Source: JAENVT01 sp031424145
GTDB taxonomy: Bacteria; Actinomycetota; Acidimicrobiia; Acidimicrobiales; Ilumatobacteraceae
Length of the DNA stretch: 60,775 nucleotides
Direction: 5' to 3'
NCBI GenBank assembly: GCA_031424145.1
Contig: JANPGV010000177.1
Span: 1-60,775 of the forward strand
A program made the position numbers and the translations under genes. Numbering within the stretch: the first letter of the stretch is position 1; every line of letters begins with the position of its first letter. Below are positions 51,478 through 60,184 of the stretch, in pieces. The notes under the pieces are model-generated. The model was not told the origin of the DNA. It made no database searches and was given only the letters and a program-made list of their open reading frames with translations.

Positions 51478-51999
51478 TCAACCGAATGCTTCGGTCACGG
51501 CCATGTCGTGCAACTTGCGAAGGATCTCTAGTTGCTCGTTGGCTTCCACCGCCAGTCTCGTCAAGGCGGCGCGGTCCAGCCGTTTGTCGATGTCGGCCAG
51601 CAGCAGCAATGACTGCCAGAGCCGCAGCTTCGTCATCACCCCGCCCGACAACGCCTCGAGCTCGATGACCCTGCTCAACGGCGAGTAGTGAATGAGGCGT
51701 CCGTTGAGCTTGAGACGACCGAGCGTCGCACCGAGGACAGCTATTCCGCGACGGGCGTTGCTGGTTCGCACGTAGAACTGGCGACAGATGTGGCGTAGCG
51801 CATCGCGGTCGGAGCGAATGTCGGTGGTCAATCGCTGCAGTTCGGGTGCGTAGGCCGTGCCCCGATTGGCCTGCCAACACCGCCGGCTCAACTGCAGACC
51901 ACCAGCGGCGGCGGCCTCGTGATCGCGCAGATAGATGCGCACCAGGTCGGCCTGATCAGCGCCGGTTGTCGCGCGCGAGTGGGATATCACGCTTGTCAT
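51478..51999 (-). CDS. Hypothetical helical protein, possibly ferritin-like
   Basis: 173 aa, mostly helical: LVRIYLRDHEAAAAGGLQL, TDIRSDRDALRHICRQFYVR, GRLKLNGRLIHYSPLSRVIE. The DHEAAAxGGxxL and HYSPLSRxIELE patterns recur in actinobacterial proteins found near catalases. Function is unknown. The ATG overlaps the stop of the Rieske-DUF2231 gene (ATGA), and it converges on katE. Confidence 0.72.
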   Translation of the reverse strand: MTSVISHSRATTGADQADLVRIYLRDHEAAAAGGLQLSRRCWQANRGTAYAPELQRLTTDIRSDRDALRHICRQFYVRTSNARRGIAVLGATLGRLKLNGRLIHYSPLSRVIELEALSGGVMTKLRLWQSLLLLADIDKRLDRAALTRLAVEANEQLEILRKLHDMAVTEAFG

Positions 52000-52856
52000 C
52001 GCGGGCGCACCTCCACCTTGGCGTCCGTGACGCGGACGTCGTACGACGGTGCGGGGACGGCTGCCGGGCCGTGCACGACGGATCCATCTCGAAGGCTGAA
52101 CACGCTCTGGTGCCACGGGCATCTGACACACGGTCCCGCCGTGCTCGACTCGAAGAACTCGCCCTCGTTGAGCGGTCCACCGGCATGCGAGCATCGGTTG
52201 CTGATCGCGTAGCGGTTACCACCCGATTTGTAAAGCAGCGTGGGAACGTCATCGAGATCGACGACCTGTGGCTCGCCCTCCACCAGCTCGGCGTCGGTGA
52301 TCGCTGTGATCCAGTCCTTCGACGGGTCCTCCATCATCGTCTTGTTGACGCCGACGCCGCGAACGAGTGTGAGGTGCCCACCCAGATACCCGCCGAGCGA
52401 CATCGTCCCCATGCCCATCAGACGGAGTGCGGTCGCCGAGAACCGGTTGCCTCGCCGCCTTGCGGAGATCGACTTGGCGTAGAAAGCAATGCCCACCACG
52501 TTTGCAACCGCGTGAACAACTCCGATCCGGCGTCCGGGCCCGTACGTGTCGGACCAGTCGGCGAATCCTGCCGCAGCGGTCGGCACAGCCGACAACACCC
52601 CGACAGTGGCCAGAAGATTGGCTGCCGGCCGGGCACGCCGGCCACCGACGAGATCGAGAAGCGTGGCGCTGGTGAACGATCCGATCGGGATGTCGGTGAG
52701 CATCGGATGCACTGGGTGACCGAGCCAGGTGCCGCTGAGCAGATCCTTGAGACGTCCGGCGGGAACCAGCTTCTTGACAGCGGCGCCCAAGGGCTCGGCA
52801 ACGCGGTCGAGACCTTCGATCCTCTCGATACGGATCGCGAGGTTGTGCAAGCTCAT
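51996..52856 (-). CDS. DUF2231 membrane domain fused to a Rieske domain
   Basis: 286 aa. Residues 35-165 are the DUF2231 membrane part with four helices (WLGHPVHPMLTDIPIGSFTS, NLLATVGVLSAVPTAAAG). Residues 185-286 are a Rieske 2Fe-2S domain, ISNRCSHAGGPLN (CxH) and CVRCPWHQSVFSL (CxxH). It may be a membrane electron-transfer protein. A GGAACCTCC-like RBS complement precedes the ATG. It is coupled to the helical protein downstream, and both lie beside katE. Confidence 0.85.
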   Translation of the reverse strand: MSLHNLAIRIERIEGLDRVAEPLGAAVKKLVPAGRLKDLLSGTWLGHPVHPMLTDIPIGSFTSATLLDLVGGRRARPAANLLATVGVLSAVPTAAAGFADWSDTYGPGRRIGVVHAVANVVGIAFYAKSISARRRGNRFSATALRLMGMGTMSLGGYLGGHLTLVRGVGVNKTMMEDPSKDWITAITDAELVEGEPQVVDLDDVPTLLYKSGGNRYAISNRCSHAGGPLNEGEFFESSTAGPCVRCPWHQSVFSLRDGSVVHGPAAVPAPSYDVRVTDAKVEVRPR

Positions 52857-52927
52857 AGGAACCTCCAGGGGTTCTCCGTACCCGACGACGCATCCATCTA
52901 AACACCCTGGCGGGCGCGACATGACCT

Positions 52928-53917
52928 TCAGGAAGCGTGACATGCGCCGATCTGAGAGTGGGTGATGGAGGCGCCGGCAGCGCCGAGAAACGATGAGCTC
53001 AATATGCGATCCGTCGTGGAGTGATCGAGTGCGTTGTCCATGACGAGAGCACCCAGTGATGCTGCTGGCTCCATCACCAGCACCCCTCCGGCGGGGCTTG
53101 CGCGACGGAGTTCACCGAGCAGACGCTTCGTAGCGAAGATCGATGACGCCCGGCCGATCGCTGAGCGCGAGCCGGTTCCACTCATCGGGGAAACGACGAC
53201 CGTGACGGTGTCTTCGCGGTCGTCGAAGGCAAGGTCAGCGTTGGTGGGGGAGGCGACGCCACCATCGACGAGGACGCGATCGCCGATGGTCACGGGCCGG
53301 ATGACGCCAGGGACAGCACACGACGCACTGATCGCATCTGCCAGATCCACGCCACTCTCCCGGTTGTAGACGACCCGCTCGCCAGTGGCATTGTCCGCGC
53401 AGCAGACCGACAGACGCCCGGCCGTCGGCCACTCGAGGGCAGGAACGAAGGGCAGCTGCTGGCTGAGGTCGAAGGTGCCAGGCCGAACGCAGTGGAGCCA
53501 CAGAGCTCGATACCGACGGGTGGCGGCGAGGTTTGCGGATCGGACCACGTCCTTCGGTCCCATCGGCCGGACCACGTAGCGGAGCTTCGGGATCGGCGGC
53601 ACTTGCTCGCCGTACTCGAGACGGTACGAGCCGACTGCCGGCGACAGGCACTGCGGCGTGCGAGCAACGACCGCGGCCAAGTCCTCGCTGTCGAAGCCCA
53701 TCGCGATGAGGGCCGCGATGACTGAGCCCGCGGACGTCCCTATGAGGTGCGAGGCATTCCGCAAGTTGATTCCGTGATCGGTGGCCAAAGCCAGCAGCAC
53801 TCCGGCAGTGAAGGCTGCGCCGGTTGTGCCACCCGCGCCCAGCACCAGTCGGAACCTCGACCAGTCGAGCTGCTTCAACTCCGACCAGTTGGTGGGCCCG
53901 TCGTCACCATCGGTCAT
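52928..53917 (-). CDS. Patatin-like phospholipase
   Basis: 329 aa. The patatin motifs are visible: the glycine-rich oxyanion loop GAGGTTGAAFTAGVLLAL, the Ser of GTSAGS, and the catalytic Asp in VDGGVASPTNADL. It hydrolyses acyl esters of lipids. The start is the ATG at the beginning of the conserved part; an upstream in-frame ATG exists. No signal peptide. Confidence 0.85.
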   Translation of the reverse strand: MTDGDDGPTNWSELKQLDWSRFRLVLGAGGTTGAAFTAGVLLALATDHGINLRNASHLIGTSAGSVIAALIAMGFDSEDLAAVVARTPQCLSPAVGSYRLEYGEQVPPIPKLRYVVRPMGPKDVVRSANLAATRRYRALWLHCVRPGTFDLSQQLPFVPALEWPTAGRLSVCCADNATGERVVYNRESGVDLADAISASCAVPGVIRPVTIGDRVLVDGGVASPTNADLAFDDREDTVTVVVSPMSGTGSRSAIGRASSIFATKRLLGELRRASPAGGVLVMEPAASLGALVMDNALDHSTTDRILSSSFLGAAGASITHSQIGACHAS

Positions 53918-54072
53918 CCACTTCAACGAGACTTCGTGGTGCGGACGCGCTGACCGCGAAGCCCGACCCTTCGGAAGTTCGCACAACGTCACACGTCCGA
54001 CTCTGCCCACCCTGCTGACATTCCAATCTTCGGCTTCGACATGTGCTCAGGTGGTGCGACGTTCGAAAGGTC

Positions 54073-54423
54073 TCATGACGCGGGGTCACCGGGTTCATCC
54101 GTCCAGAACGGCCGAAGTTCGAGCCGCCCGAAGCGGGACATCGGGTGCTCAGCGGCGATCGCGATCGCCTCGTCGAGATCCTCGCACTCGAGTGTGTCGA
54201 AGCCGGCGATCCACTCCCGTGTCTCGGCGAACGGCCCGTCGGTCACGACGAGCTTGCCGTCGCGGCGGCGTACGGTCGTTGCGTTCTTGACCGGGCGCAA
54301 CCTGTCGCCCATGACGCGCTTGCCCGAGGCCTCGTGCCTGTCCACCCAGTCTTCGACGTTGTCGTCCGACGGGTCGTACTTGTCCGCTGCCGGGTCGGTC
54401 GCGACAAACATCATGTATCTCAT
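54073..54423 (-). CDS. YCII-related (DGPF) protein, no sigma factor beside it
   Basis: 116 aa: RYMMFVATDPAADKYD, RVMGDRLRPVKNATTVRRRD, VVTDGPFAETREWIAGFDTL. The DGPF signature is intact. Unlike the copy at 41.4 kb, no ECF gene is beside it. It may be controlled by the ECF42-type factor elsewhere, or act alone. An RBS-like AGGGAG precedes the ATG. Confidence 0.85.
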   Translation of the reverse strand: MRYMMFVATDPAADKYDPSDDNVEDWVDRHEASGKRVMGDRLRPVKNATTVRRRDGKLVVTDGPFAETREWIAGFDTLECEDLDEAIAIAAEHPMSRFGRLELRPFWTDEPGDPAS

Positions 54424-54554
54424 CGTTGGCTCCCTGTATTGGTTGGAGGGCTGGTTGGAGGGTTCTGGCAGTGCGACGAACGAGATCGCCGGAATCCGAC
54501 AAAATTTGTTGTCGAGCGTGTTGGACCCTGCCAGCGAGTACGGTGCTGCGTGCA

Positions 54555-54792
54555 TGGGTGCCTTGGTCGGGATTGGTATTTTCTTGATGCTCGTCGGCTT
54601 CGCTCTCGTTGCACCCAGAGGTGCAGGCTCCGGATCGGTCTCTCATCGGAACATCCGAATAGCACCCACGGCGTTCACCACTACCCGCGGCTACGGGAAC
54701 GAACATCGAAGCGGGCACGGATCGGCATCCGGTTGGTCGGCCTGGCGATGTTGGCCGGCGGCTTGCTGATGATCTCCCTCGCCTCTCACTAG
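54555..54792 (+). pseudogene. Possible small two-span membrane protein split by a frameshift
   Basis: One frame starts with an ATG and MGALVGIGIFLMLVGFALVA; a second frame ends with IGIRLVGLAMLAGGLLMIS before a stop. Two membrane-like helices lie in different frames within 238 bases. Either the gene is frameshifted or one segment is chance. It lies between the YCII protein and the kinase. Confidence 0.35.
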
Positions 54793-54809
54793 GTCCCGGG
54801 GGGAATTCG

Positions 54810-55700
54810 TTGATCGAAATCCCCTCTGTCGTTCGTAACAAGGCCATCGCCGTCGGTGCCCAGCGCTGGCTGGACGACTTGGGCCTTCTCATCGACAGCG
54901 TCGAACATGATTGGGACCTGCGGATCGGCCGGGTGTTCCCCGACGCGTCGGAAGCCCTCGTCGCCGAGACCACGTTGCAGGATGGTTCGGGCGCGGTGCT
55001 CAAGTTGATCGTGCCGCGCGAAGGCGACGCGGCCAGGCACGAGATCACCGTGTTGCAGTTGGCCAACGGTGAAGGCTGCGCCCGGCTCCTAAGATCCGAC
55101 GAAGCACGAGGAGCGTTGCTCCTCGAGCGCCTCGGCCCATCGCTCCACGATCTCGGGCTTCCCCTCGGGCAGCGGCTGGAGATCCTGGTCGAGGCCGCGG
55201 CGAAGGTGTGGCGGCCGGCCGTCGACGCCGCCCTCCCGACAGGTGCGGACAAGGGCCGCTGGCTGAGCGAGTTCATCACCAGGATGTGGGAAGAGCTCGA
55301 CCATCCGTGCTCTGAACGCGCCGTCGAGCATGCGCTCGGATGCGCGGCGCGGCGCATCGATGCCCACGATGATGAGAGGTCGGTGCTCGTCCACGGCGAC
55401 GTCCACGAATGGAACGCACTGCAAGCTGTAGATGGCTACAAGCTCGTCGATCCCGATGGCTTGCTCGCCGAGGCGGAGTACGACCTCGGCGTTCTGATGC
55501 GCGAGGACCCTGTTGACCTGCTCGCCGGCGACCCGTTCGAGCGGGCACGTTGGTTGGCGGCTCGTTCAGGGCTCGATGTCACCGCGATATGGGAGTGGGG
55601 TGTCGCCGAACGCGTCTCGACCGGCTTGCTGTGCACGAGGGTCGATCTGCAACCCGTCGGGCGGCAAATGCTTGCCGCCGCCGACTTCGTCGCGGCGTAG
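54810..55700 (+). CDS. Streptomycin 6-kinase-like (APH_6_hur) phosphotransferase
   Basis: 296 aa. The kinase-like fold shows a nucleotide region VLKLIVPREGDAARHEITVL, the catalytic loop VLVHGDVHEWNAL with HGDxHxxN, and the metal-binding KLVDPDGLLAEAEYDLGVLM. It resembles the APH(6)/hydroxyurea kinase family. Many chromosomal members do not confer resistance. The TTG start follows GGGGGGA. Next gene downstream is a phosphodiesterase. Confidence 0.85.
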   Translation: MIEIPSVVRNKAIAVGAQRWLDDLGLLIDSVEHDWDLRIGRVFPDASEALVAETTLQDGSGAVLKLIVPREGDAARHEITVLQLANGEGCARLLRSDEARGALLLERLGPSLHDLGLPLGQRLEILVEAAAKVWRPAVDAALPTGADKGRWLSEFITRMWEELDHPCSERAVEHALGCAARRIDAHDDERSVLVHGDVHEWNALQAVDGYKLVDPDGLLAEAEYDLGVLMREDPVDLLAGDPFERARWLAARSGLDVTAIWEWGVAERVSTGLLCTRVDLQPVGRQMLAAADFVAA

Positions 55701-55729
55701 ACGGTCGGTCGAAGGTTGACTGATTGACC

Positions 55730-56224
55730 ATGACACGACTGTTCATCGCAGTGTGGCCACCTGAGGAAGTGGTTGCAGAGCTGACGTTCTTGCGTCGCAA
55801 GGACCAGCGCGGCGTGCGCTTCGTCCGCCCCGAGAACTGGCACATCACGTTGCGCTTCTTCGGCGAGGCCGATTCTCAGGAAGTGACCGACGCGCTCGCG
55901 GGTGCCAACCTGCCGCCGGCCCGAGCACACCTCGGACCGGCGGTCGACGTCATCTCCGAACGAGCGCTCGTCATCCCCGTCGCTGGGCTGGATGCACTCG
56001 CCGAAACCGTGAAGCAGCACACCGGCCGGATCGGCGAGCCGGACCGCAAGCGATTCGTCGGCCACCTAACAGTGGCGCGCGTCAAGCCGCGTTTCCCGAT
56101 GCCTTCGACGCTCGGCTCCCTCGTGAGCGCAGAGTTCGAGGTCGAAGAGATCGCGCTTGTCCAGAGCAGGCTGCATTCTCAGGGCGCTCGATACGAGACG
56201 ATCGAGACCTGGTCGCTCGACTGA
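55730..56224 (+). CDS. thpR: RNA 2',3'-cyclic phosphodiesterase
   Basis: 164 aa of the 2H phosphoesterase family: TRLFIAVWPPEEVVAEL at the N-terminus, the two HxTx motifs WHITLRFFGE and FVGHLTVARV. It opens 2',3'-cyclic phosphates to 2'-phosphates on RNA. The ATG used is two codons after a TTG that is also possible. Confidence 0.92.
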   Translation: MTRLFIAVWPPEEVVAELTFLRRKDQRGVRFVRPENWHITLRFFGEADSQEVTDALAGANLPPARAHLGPAVDVISERALVIPVAGLDALAETVKQHTGRIGEPDRKRFVGHLTVARVKPRFPMPSTLGSLVSAEFEVEEIALVQSRLHSQGARYETIETWSLD

Positions 56225-56273
56225 CCGCGCGCCGCCATTGGGCGGGCGGCCGACCCGGACCTACGCTGCGTCG

Positions 56274-56513
56274 ATGACAAACGATTCGTCTGACCAGCAC
56301 CCGGAGCCCGTCGTTGTGGCGACGTACCGCGACCGCGGCGAGGCGGAGGTGACCAGAGCACACCTCGTCTCGATGGGGGTCGAGGCGTTCGTCGTCGACG
56401 AAGTAGAGGGCGGAATGTTGCCGGTCGAGGGCGAGTCTGGTGTCGGTGTGCTCGTCCCGGCGAAGGACGCCGAAGCGGCCCGACGGGTGCTCGGGTTCGA
56501 CGACCAGAGCTGA
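56274..56513 (+). CDS. DUF2007 domain protein
   Basis: 79 aa: VVVATYRDRGEAEVTRAHLV, SMGVEAFVVDEVEGGM, GVLVPAKDAEAARRVLG. This ferredoxin-like-fold pattern with terminal ARRVL matches DUF2007, described as putative signal-transducing. Its function is unknown. It lies between the phosphodiesterase and a DMT transporter on the same strand. Confidence 0.82.
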   Translation: MTNDSSDQHPEPVVVATYRDRGEAEVTRAHLVSMGVEAFVVDEVEGGMLPVEGESGVGVLVPAKDAEAARRVLGFDDQS

Positions 56514-56552
56514 CGGACCGAACTACCCTTCGGCTGGTATCGGATCGATCAG

Positions 56553-57494
56553 ATGATCGCGCGGCGGGGACGACCAAGCAGCAGGACACTCGGCGCGATC
56601 GCAGTTGCCGTCACGATCACCGTGTTCTCGTTCGCATCGACGTTGGTGAAGCGCGCCGATACACCCGCTGAGCTCGTCGCCTTTTGGCGCATGGTGATCA
56701 CTTCCCTGGTGTGGAACGCGATCTCGATCCTGTCCGGGAAACGGCCGAGCTGGCGAAACATCCGTCGGGCCGCACTGCCGGGAGTCTTCTTCGGCCTCGA
56801 CATCGCGTTCTTTTATCTCGGCGCGACACACAACAGCGTCGCCAATGCCGAGATGATCAGCGCGATGACGCCGTTCATCGTCGTTCCCCTCGGCGCCAAG
56901 TTCTTCGGCGAGCAACTGAACTCGCGTGCGCTCGTGTTTGCCGTGTTGGCCATCGGTGGTGTCGCGATCGTGCTCTTCGCCGCACCCTCAAGCGGCGACG
57001 CCTCGGTTCGCGGCAGCATCTTTGGCCTGCTCGCGCTTGGGTGTTGGGCCGGCTACATCGCCGGCACGCGACGCGTCCGGGGGGAGATGGACGTCGCCGG
57101 CTACATGGCAGCGATGACTCCCGTGGCGACGATCGCGGTGCTACCGCTGGCCCTGCTCCATGGCGACATGCTCTCGATCACGGCCCATGGATGGCGGTAC
57201 ACGGTGATGCTCACCCTGATGACCGGCGTGCTCGCTCATGGGTTGATGGTGTTCGCGCAGAGCACGATCCCGATCGGCACCATCGGCATCGCTCAGATCG
57301 CCCAGCCAGCGCTCGCCGCGCTGTGGTCCTTCCTGCTGCTCGGTGAGACGTTGCGCGGATGGCAGGTGATTGGGATGGCCATTGTGCTCGTCGGCCTGCT
57401 CGGATTCGTGCTGTTGAACCAACGCAGGAACTTCCAGACCGGCACGCTGGCCGAGCCAGTCTCGGCGACAGAGGACTTCAGCGCCTCTGCTTGA
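56553..57494 (+). CDS. EamA/DMT-superfamily transporter (second copy)
   Basis: 313 aa with ten predicted spans and two EamA units (VFSFASTLVKRADTPAELVA, FWRMVITSLVWNAI, then AQPALAALWSFLLLGETLRG). It is related in type but not closely to the copy at 39 kb. The substrate is unknown. The start ATG is 39 bases after the DUF2007 gene. Confidence 0.87.
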   Translation: MIARRGRPSSRTLGAIAVAVTITVFSFASTLVKRADTPAELVAFWRMVITSLVWNAISILSGKRPSWRNIRRAALPGVFFGLDIAFFYLGATHNSVANAEMISAMTPFIVVPLGAKFFGEQLNSRALVFAVLAIGGVAIVLFAAPSSGDASVRGSIFGLLALGCWAGYIAGTRRVRGEMDVAGYMAAMTPVATIAVLPLALLHGDMLSITAHGWRYTVMLTLMTGVLAHGLMVFAQSTIPIGTIGIAQIAQPALAALWSFLLLGETLRGWQVIGMAIVLVGLLGFVLLNQRRNFQTGTLAEPVSATEDFSASA

Positions 57495-57647
57495 GAGCCA
57501 CGGTCCACAAGGGGGAGATTGGGCTTGTTTGTATTTCAAACGGTATCGCTGCCAGGGACTTTGGTCTCTGGTGACGGAGCAAATCACTGTCGATACTGTC
57601 TATACGGACGCCAAAGACGCCCTCGAATCGAATGGTGGCGCGTCGAC

Positions 57648-58034
57648 ATGACGATGTTGGAGAACGAGAAGTACTACAAGGGCATCGCCGAGGTGCTCGC
57701 TGTCATGCCAGAACGCGTCATTCGATACCGGGTCCCTGGTCTCACGGTCAGCTATTGCAACGCGGCCTGGGCTGCAGGCCACGGTCTCGCACCGGATGAT
57801 GTGATCGGTCACCAGCTCGATGAGTTTCTGTCCGAAGACGAGCTAGAGGGTCTCGAATCCCAGCTTGCCCTCCTGAGCCCCTCCAATCCTGTTCTCGCCG
57901 ATGAGGTCGCCCGGCCTGCTCCCAACGCTCCGGGGCAGTGGGTCGAGTGGGTCGATCGGTACCTTCCGGGCGCAGATGGCGCAGAGGTCCTTGCCGTGGG
58001 CCGAGATGTCACCGGCCGTCCTTTGCGGAGTTGA
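57648..58034 (+). CDS. PAS-domain protein, probably the first part of a split GGDEF protein
   Basis: 128 aa with one PAS domain: KYYKGIAEVLAVMPERVIRY, PGLTVSYCNAAWAAGHGLAP, EWVDRYLPGADGAEVLAVGR, DVTGRP. A stop follows immediately, while the next frame continues FAELNLAASEARFRSLA, the expected linker between PAS domains. A -1 frame change would join both into one PAS-PAS-GGDEF protein. Confidence 0.75.
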   Translation: MTMLENEKYYKGIAEVLAVMPERVIRYRVPGLTVSYCNAAWAAGHGLAPDDVIGHQLDEFLSEDELEGLESQLALLSPSNPVLADEVARPAPNAPGQWVEWVDRYLPGADGAEVLAVGRDVTGRPLRS

Positions 58035-58927
58035 ACCTGGCGGCCAGCGAGGCCCGGTTCCGCAGCCTCGCCGACAAGTCTGCCGATGTCGTGTGGCGGT
58101 TCGTCGTCGACCCGCACCCGCGCTTTGACTACGTGAGCCCGTCGGTCGAGCGCATCCTCGGGTACCCGGCATCACTGTTTCTCGATGACTTCACCCAGTT
58201 CGTCGCCATCCTCGATGACGACAGCAGGGCCGCGATCGAGAGGGCCTTCCACGGCGAGCCACTGCCCGAGCGCTGCGACTTTCGCTATCGCCACGCCAAT
58301 GGCTCGATCGTGATCGGCGAAATGCAGACCACTCCAATTCGCGGTGGCCTGCAAGGCGTCAGCCGCGACGTGACCGAGTTACGCCAACTGCAGGAGAAGC
58401 TGACGGCTCTGGCTTTGCGTGACCCCTTGACCGGACTAGCGAACAGACGACTGTTCAACGAGTTACTTGATGTGGAGCTCGCACGTACGCAGCGAAACGG
58501 CCTGCTGCTCGCTGTCGCCTACCTCGACCTCGACGGCTTCAAGACCATCAACGACACGTACGGCCACGATGCCGGTGACATCGTGCTGTGTGAGACAGCT
58601 CGCAGGCTCCTGTCGATCGTGCGCGGCGCCGATGTCGTGGCACGCTTCGGCGTCGACGAGTTCGTGATCGTCTACGAGCCGACCGGCTCGGGCACCGACA
58701 ACCTCGTCGCCCGCGTGCAGCGAGCCTTGTCCGTTCCCATCGACATCGCCGCCGGCATCGCCGTCAACTGCCCGGCAAGCATCGGCGTGTCAGACACCCT
58801 CACTTCTGGACACGACGCCGCCGCCCTGCTGACAGCAGCCGACGATGCCATGTACAAATCGAAGAGAGCTCGTCAGCGCGATCGAGATGCTGGCGTTCCG
58901 TGGCAGGAGCAGCCCGCGTTTCGGTGA
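58031..58927 (+). CDS. PAS-GGDEF protein with a GVDEF active site
   Basis: 298 aa if it starts at the TTG overlapping the previous stop (TTGA). A PAS domain (RFRSLADKSADVVWRFVV, FDYVSPSVERILGYPA) precedes a GGDEF domain (DPLTGLANRRLFNELLD, LDLDGFKTINDTYGHDAGD). The active-site loop is GVDEF rather than GGDEF; the inhibitory RxxD site (RGAD, five residues before) is intact. Diguanylate cyclase activity is therefore uncertain. No EAL domain. Confidence 0.8.
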   Translation: MNLAASEARFRSLADKSADVVWRFVVDPHPRFDYVSPSVERILGYPASLFLDDFTQFVAILDDDSRAAIERAFHGEPLPERCDFRYRHANGSIVIGEMQTTPIRGGLQGVSRDVTELRQLQEKLTALALRDPLTGLANRRLFNELLDVELARTQRNGLLLAVAYLDLDGFKTINDTYGHDAGDIVLCETARRLLSIVRGADVVARFGVDEFVIVYEPTGSGTDNLVARVQRALSVPIDIAAGIAVNCPASIGVSDTLTSGHDAAALLTAADDAMYKSKRARQRDRDAGVPWQEQPAFR

Positions 58928-59028
58928 GATCGTCCGGAGACCCGGAGGGGTCGTAGCACCAATGTCCAATGTGTTCGGCACAGGGTTGGTGGGACAGTGA
59001 TTCGAGACCGACGGACTGGAGGACTCCC

Positions 59029-59994
59029 GTGAGGTTCCTGCGCGTGATGCTACTGATGACCTTCTTGACGACGGCATATGCCCCCGCCGCGCAGGCGGCC
59101 GCTCCCGTGGGATCGCTCAAGCAGTACCGCGTGCCCACCGCGAACAGCAAACCGAGGTACATCACCAACGGCGCCGACGGCAACCGATGGTTCACGGAGA
59201 GCTCGGAGTTCCTGCCCCCGGCGATCGGCCGCATCACACCGGCCGGCGCCATCACGGAGTTCGCCATCACCTGCAACTTCTGCATCCTCAACGACATCAT
59301 CCAGGGGCCCGGCGGCATCTTGTACTTCACCTCGAACGACGCGTTTCTGGGCCGGATCACGACGGCCGGCGCTCAGTTGGCCGACATTCCGATACCCAAC
59401 TCCGCTGCCTTGGCCGGCAATCTCGATGTGCACGGAAGCGACATCTGGATCACCGACTTCAACAACAACAGCATCTGGCGATACAGCATCGCTACGGGCG
59501 TGTTCACCCAGTTCCTCGTGCCGACGCCGGCGGCGACGCCTGCTGACGTGGTCGTCGATGCGGCTGGCATCGTGTGGTTCACCGAATCGGGAGGCGGCAA
59601 TATCGGGCGGCTCAACCCGACGAGGGGCACAATCACCGAGACCGCCACGGGGGTCTTCCCTCAAGGCATCGCCATCGCTGCCGATGGCCAGATCTGGTTC
59701 ACCTCCCGCTTCGTGCCGGAGGCCGTTGGCCGTCTCAACCCGGCGACCAATTTCGTCACGGTGTTCCCGGTCACGAACACTGGTCCGCAATCCATCGCTG
59801 CTGCGCCTGACGGCTCGTTGTGGTTCACGCAGACCACGGCAGGCAACATTGCCAAGATCGGCAACAACGGTGTCATCAGCGAAACCAAAGCAGTGAGGGG
59901 CAGTGAGCCGTTCGGGATCACGGTCGACTCGGCCGGCAACCCCTGGTACACGATGTTGGCGGCCAACAAGATCGCCGAGTTCCAACTGCGGTAG
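59029..59994 (+). CDS. Secreted virginiamycin B lyase-like beta-propeller
   Basis: 321 aa. A Sec signal (LRVMLLMTFLTTAYAPAAQA) precedes seven-bladed propeller repeats of the Vgb type: each blade has a WFTExxxxxIGRI pattern, for example GNRWFTESSEFLPPAIGRI, IVWFTESGGGNIGRLNP, SLWFTQTTAGNIAKIGNNG. Vgb linearises streptogramin B; most homologues are of unknown function. The GTG start has GGAGGA upstream. Confidence 0.85.
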   Translation: MRFLRVMLLMTFLTTAYAPAAQAAAPVGSLKQYRVPTANSKPRYITNGADGNRWFTESSEFLPPAIGRITPAGAITEFAITCNFCILNDIIQGPGGILYFTSNDAFLGRITTAGAQLADIPIPNSAALAGNLDVHGSDIWITDFNNNSIWRYSIATGVFTQFLVPTPAATPADVVVDAAGIVWFTESGGGNIGRLNPTRGTITETATGVFPQGIAIAADGQIWFTSRFVPEAVGRLNPATNFVTVFPVTNTGPQSIAAAPDGSLWFTQTTAGNIAKIGNNGVISETKAVRGSEPFGITVDSAGNPWYTMLAANKIAEFQLR

Positions 59995-60024
59995 CCAAAC
60001 GGCCTCACAACCCTCGACTTGAGC

Positions 60025-60162
60025 CGCTCCGTAGCCCGATGGCAGATCGCTGAGCCACAGAACGATTCCAGTCCAAGCAAACGTCAGTAGCACAACGCCG
60101 CCGGCGGCCACGCCGCGCACCCACGCCTTCGACGACGCGACATTCATCGTCCAACGGGGCAT
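60025..60162 (-). other. Possible start of a small membrane protein
   Basis: An ATG preceded by GGGGAG opens MPRWTMNVASSKAWVRG and a good membrane helix (VVLLTFAWTGIVLWLSDLP). The frame then runs on antisense through the whole Vgb-like gene, which looks like shadow coding. It may be a truncated gene or a real short protein with a frame error. Weak support only. Confidence 0.3.
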
Positions 60163-60184
60163 GGCGGCTCCCCGTCACCGACGT

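Noticed and set aside
59050..60162. 370-aa minus-strand frame opposite the Vgb-like gene
   Set aside because: Only the first ~45 residues look like protein (RBS and membrane helix). The rest is antisense to a clear propeller gene, so the full frame is not called.
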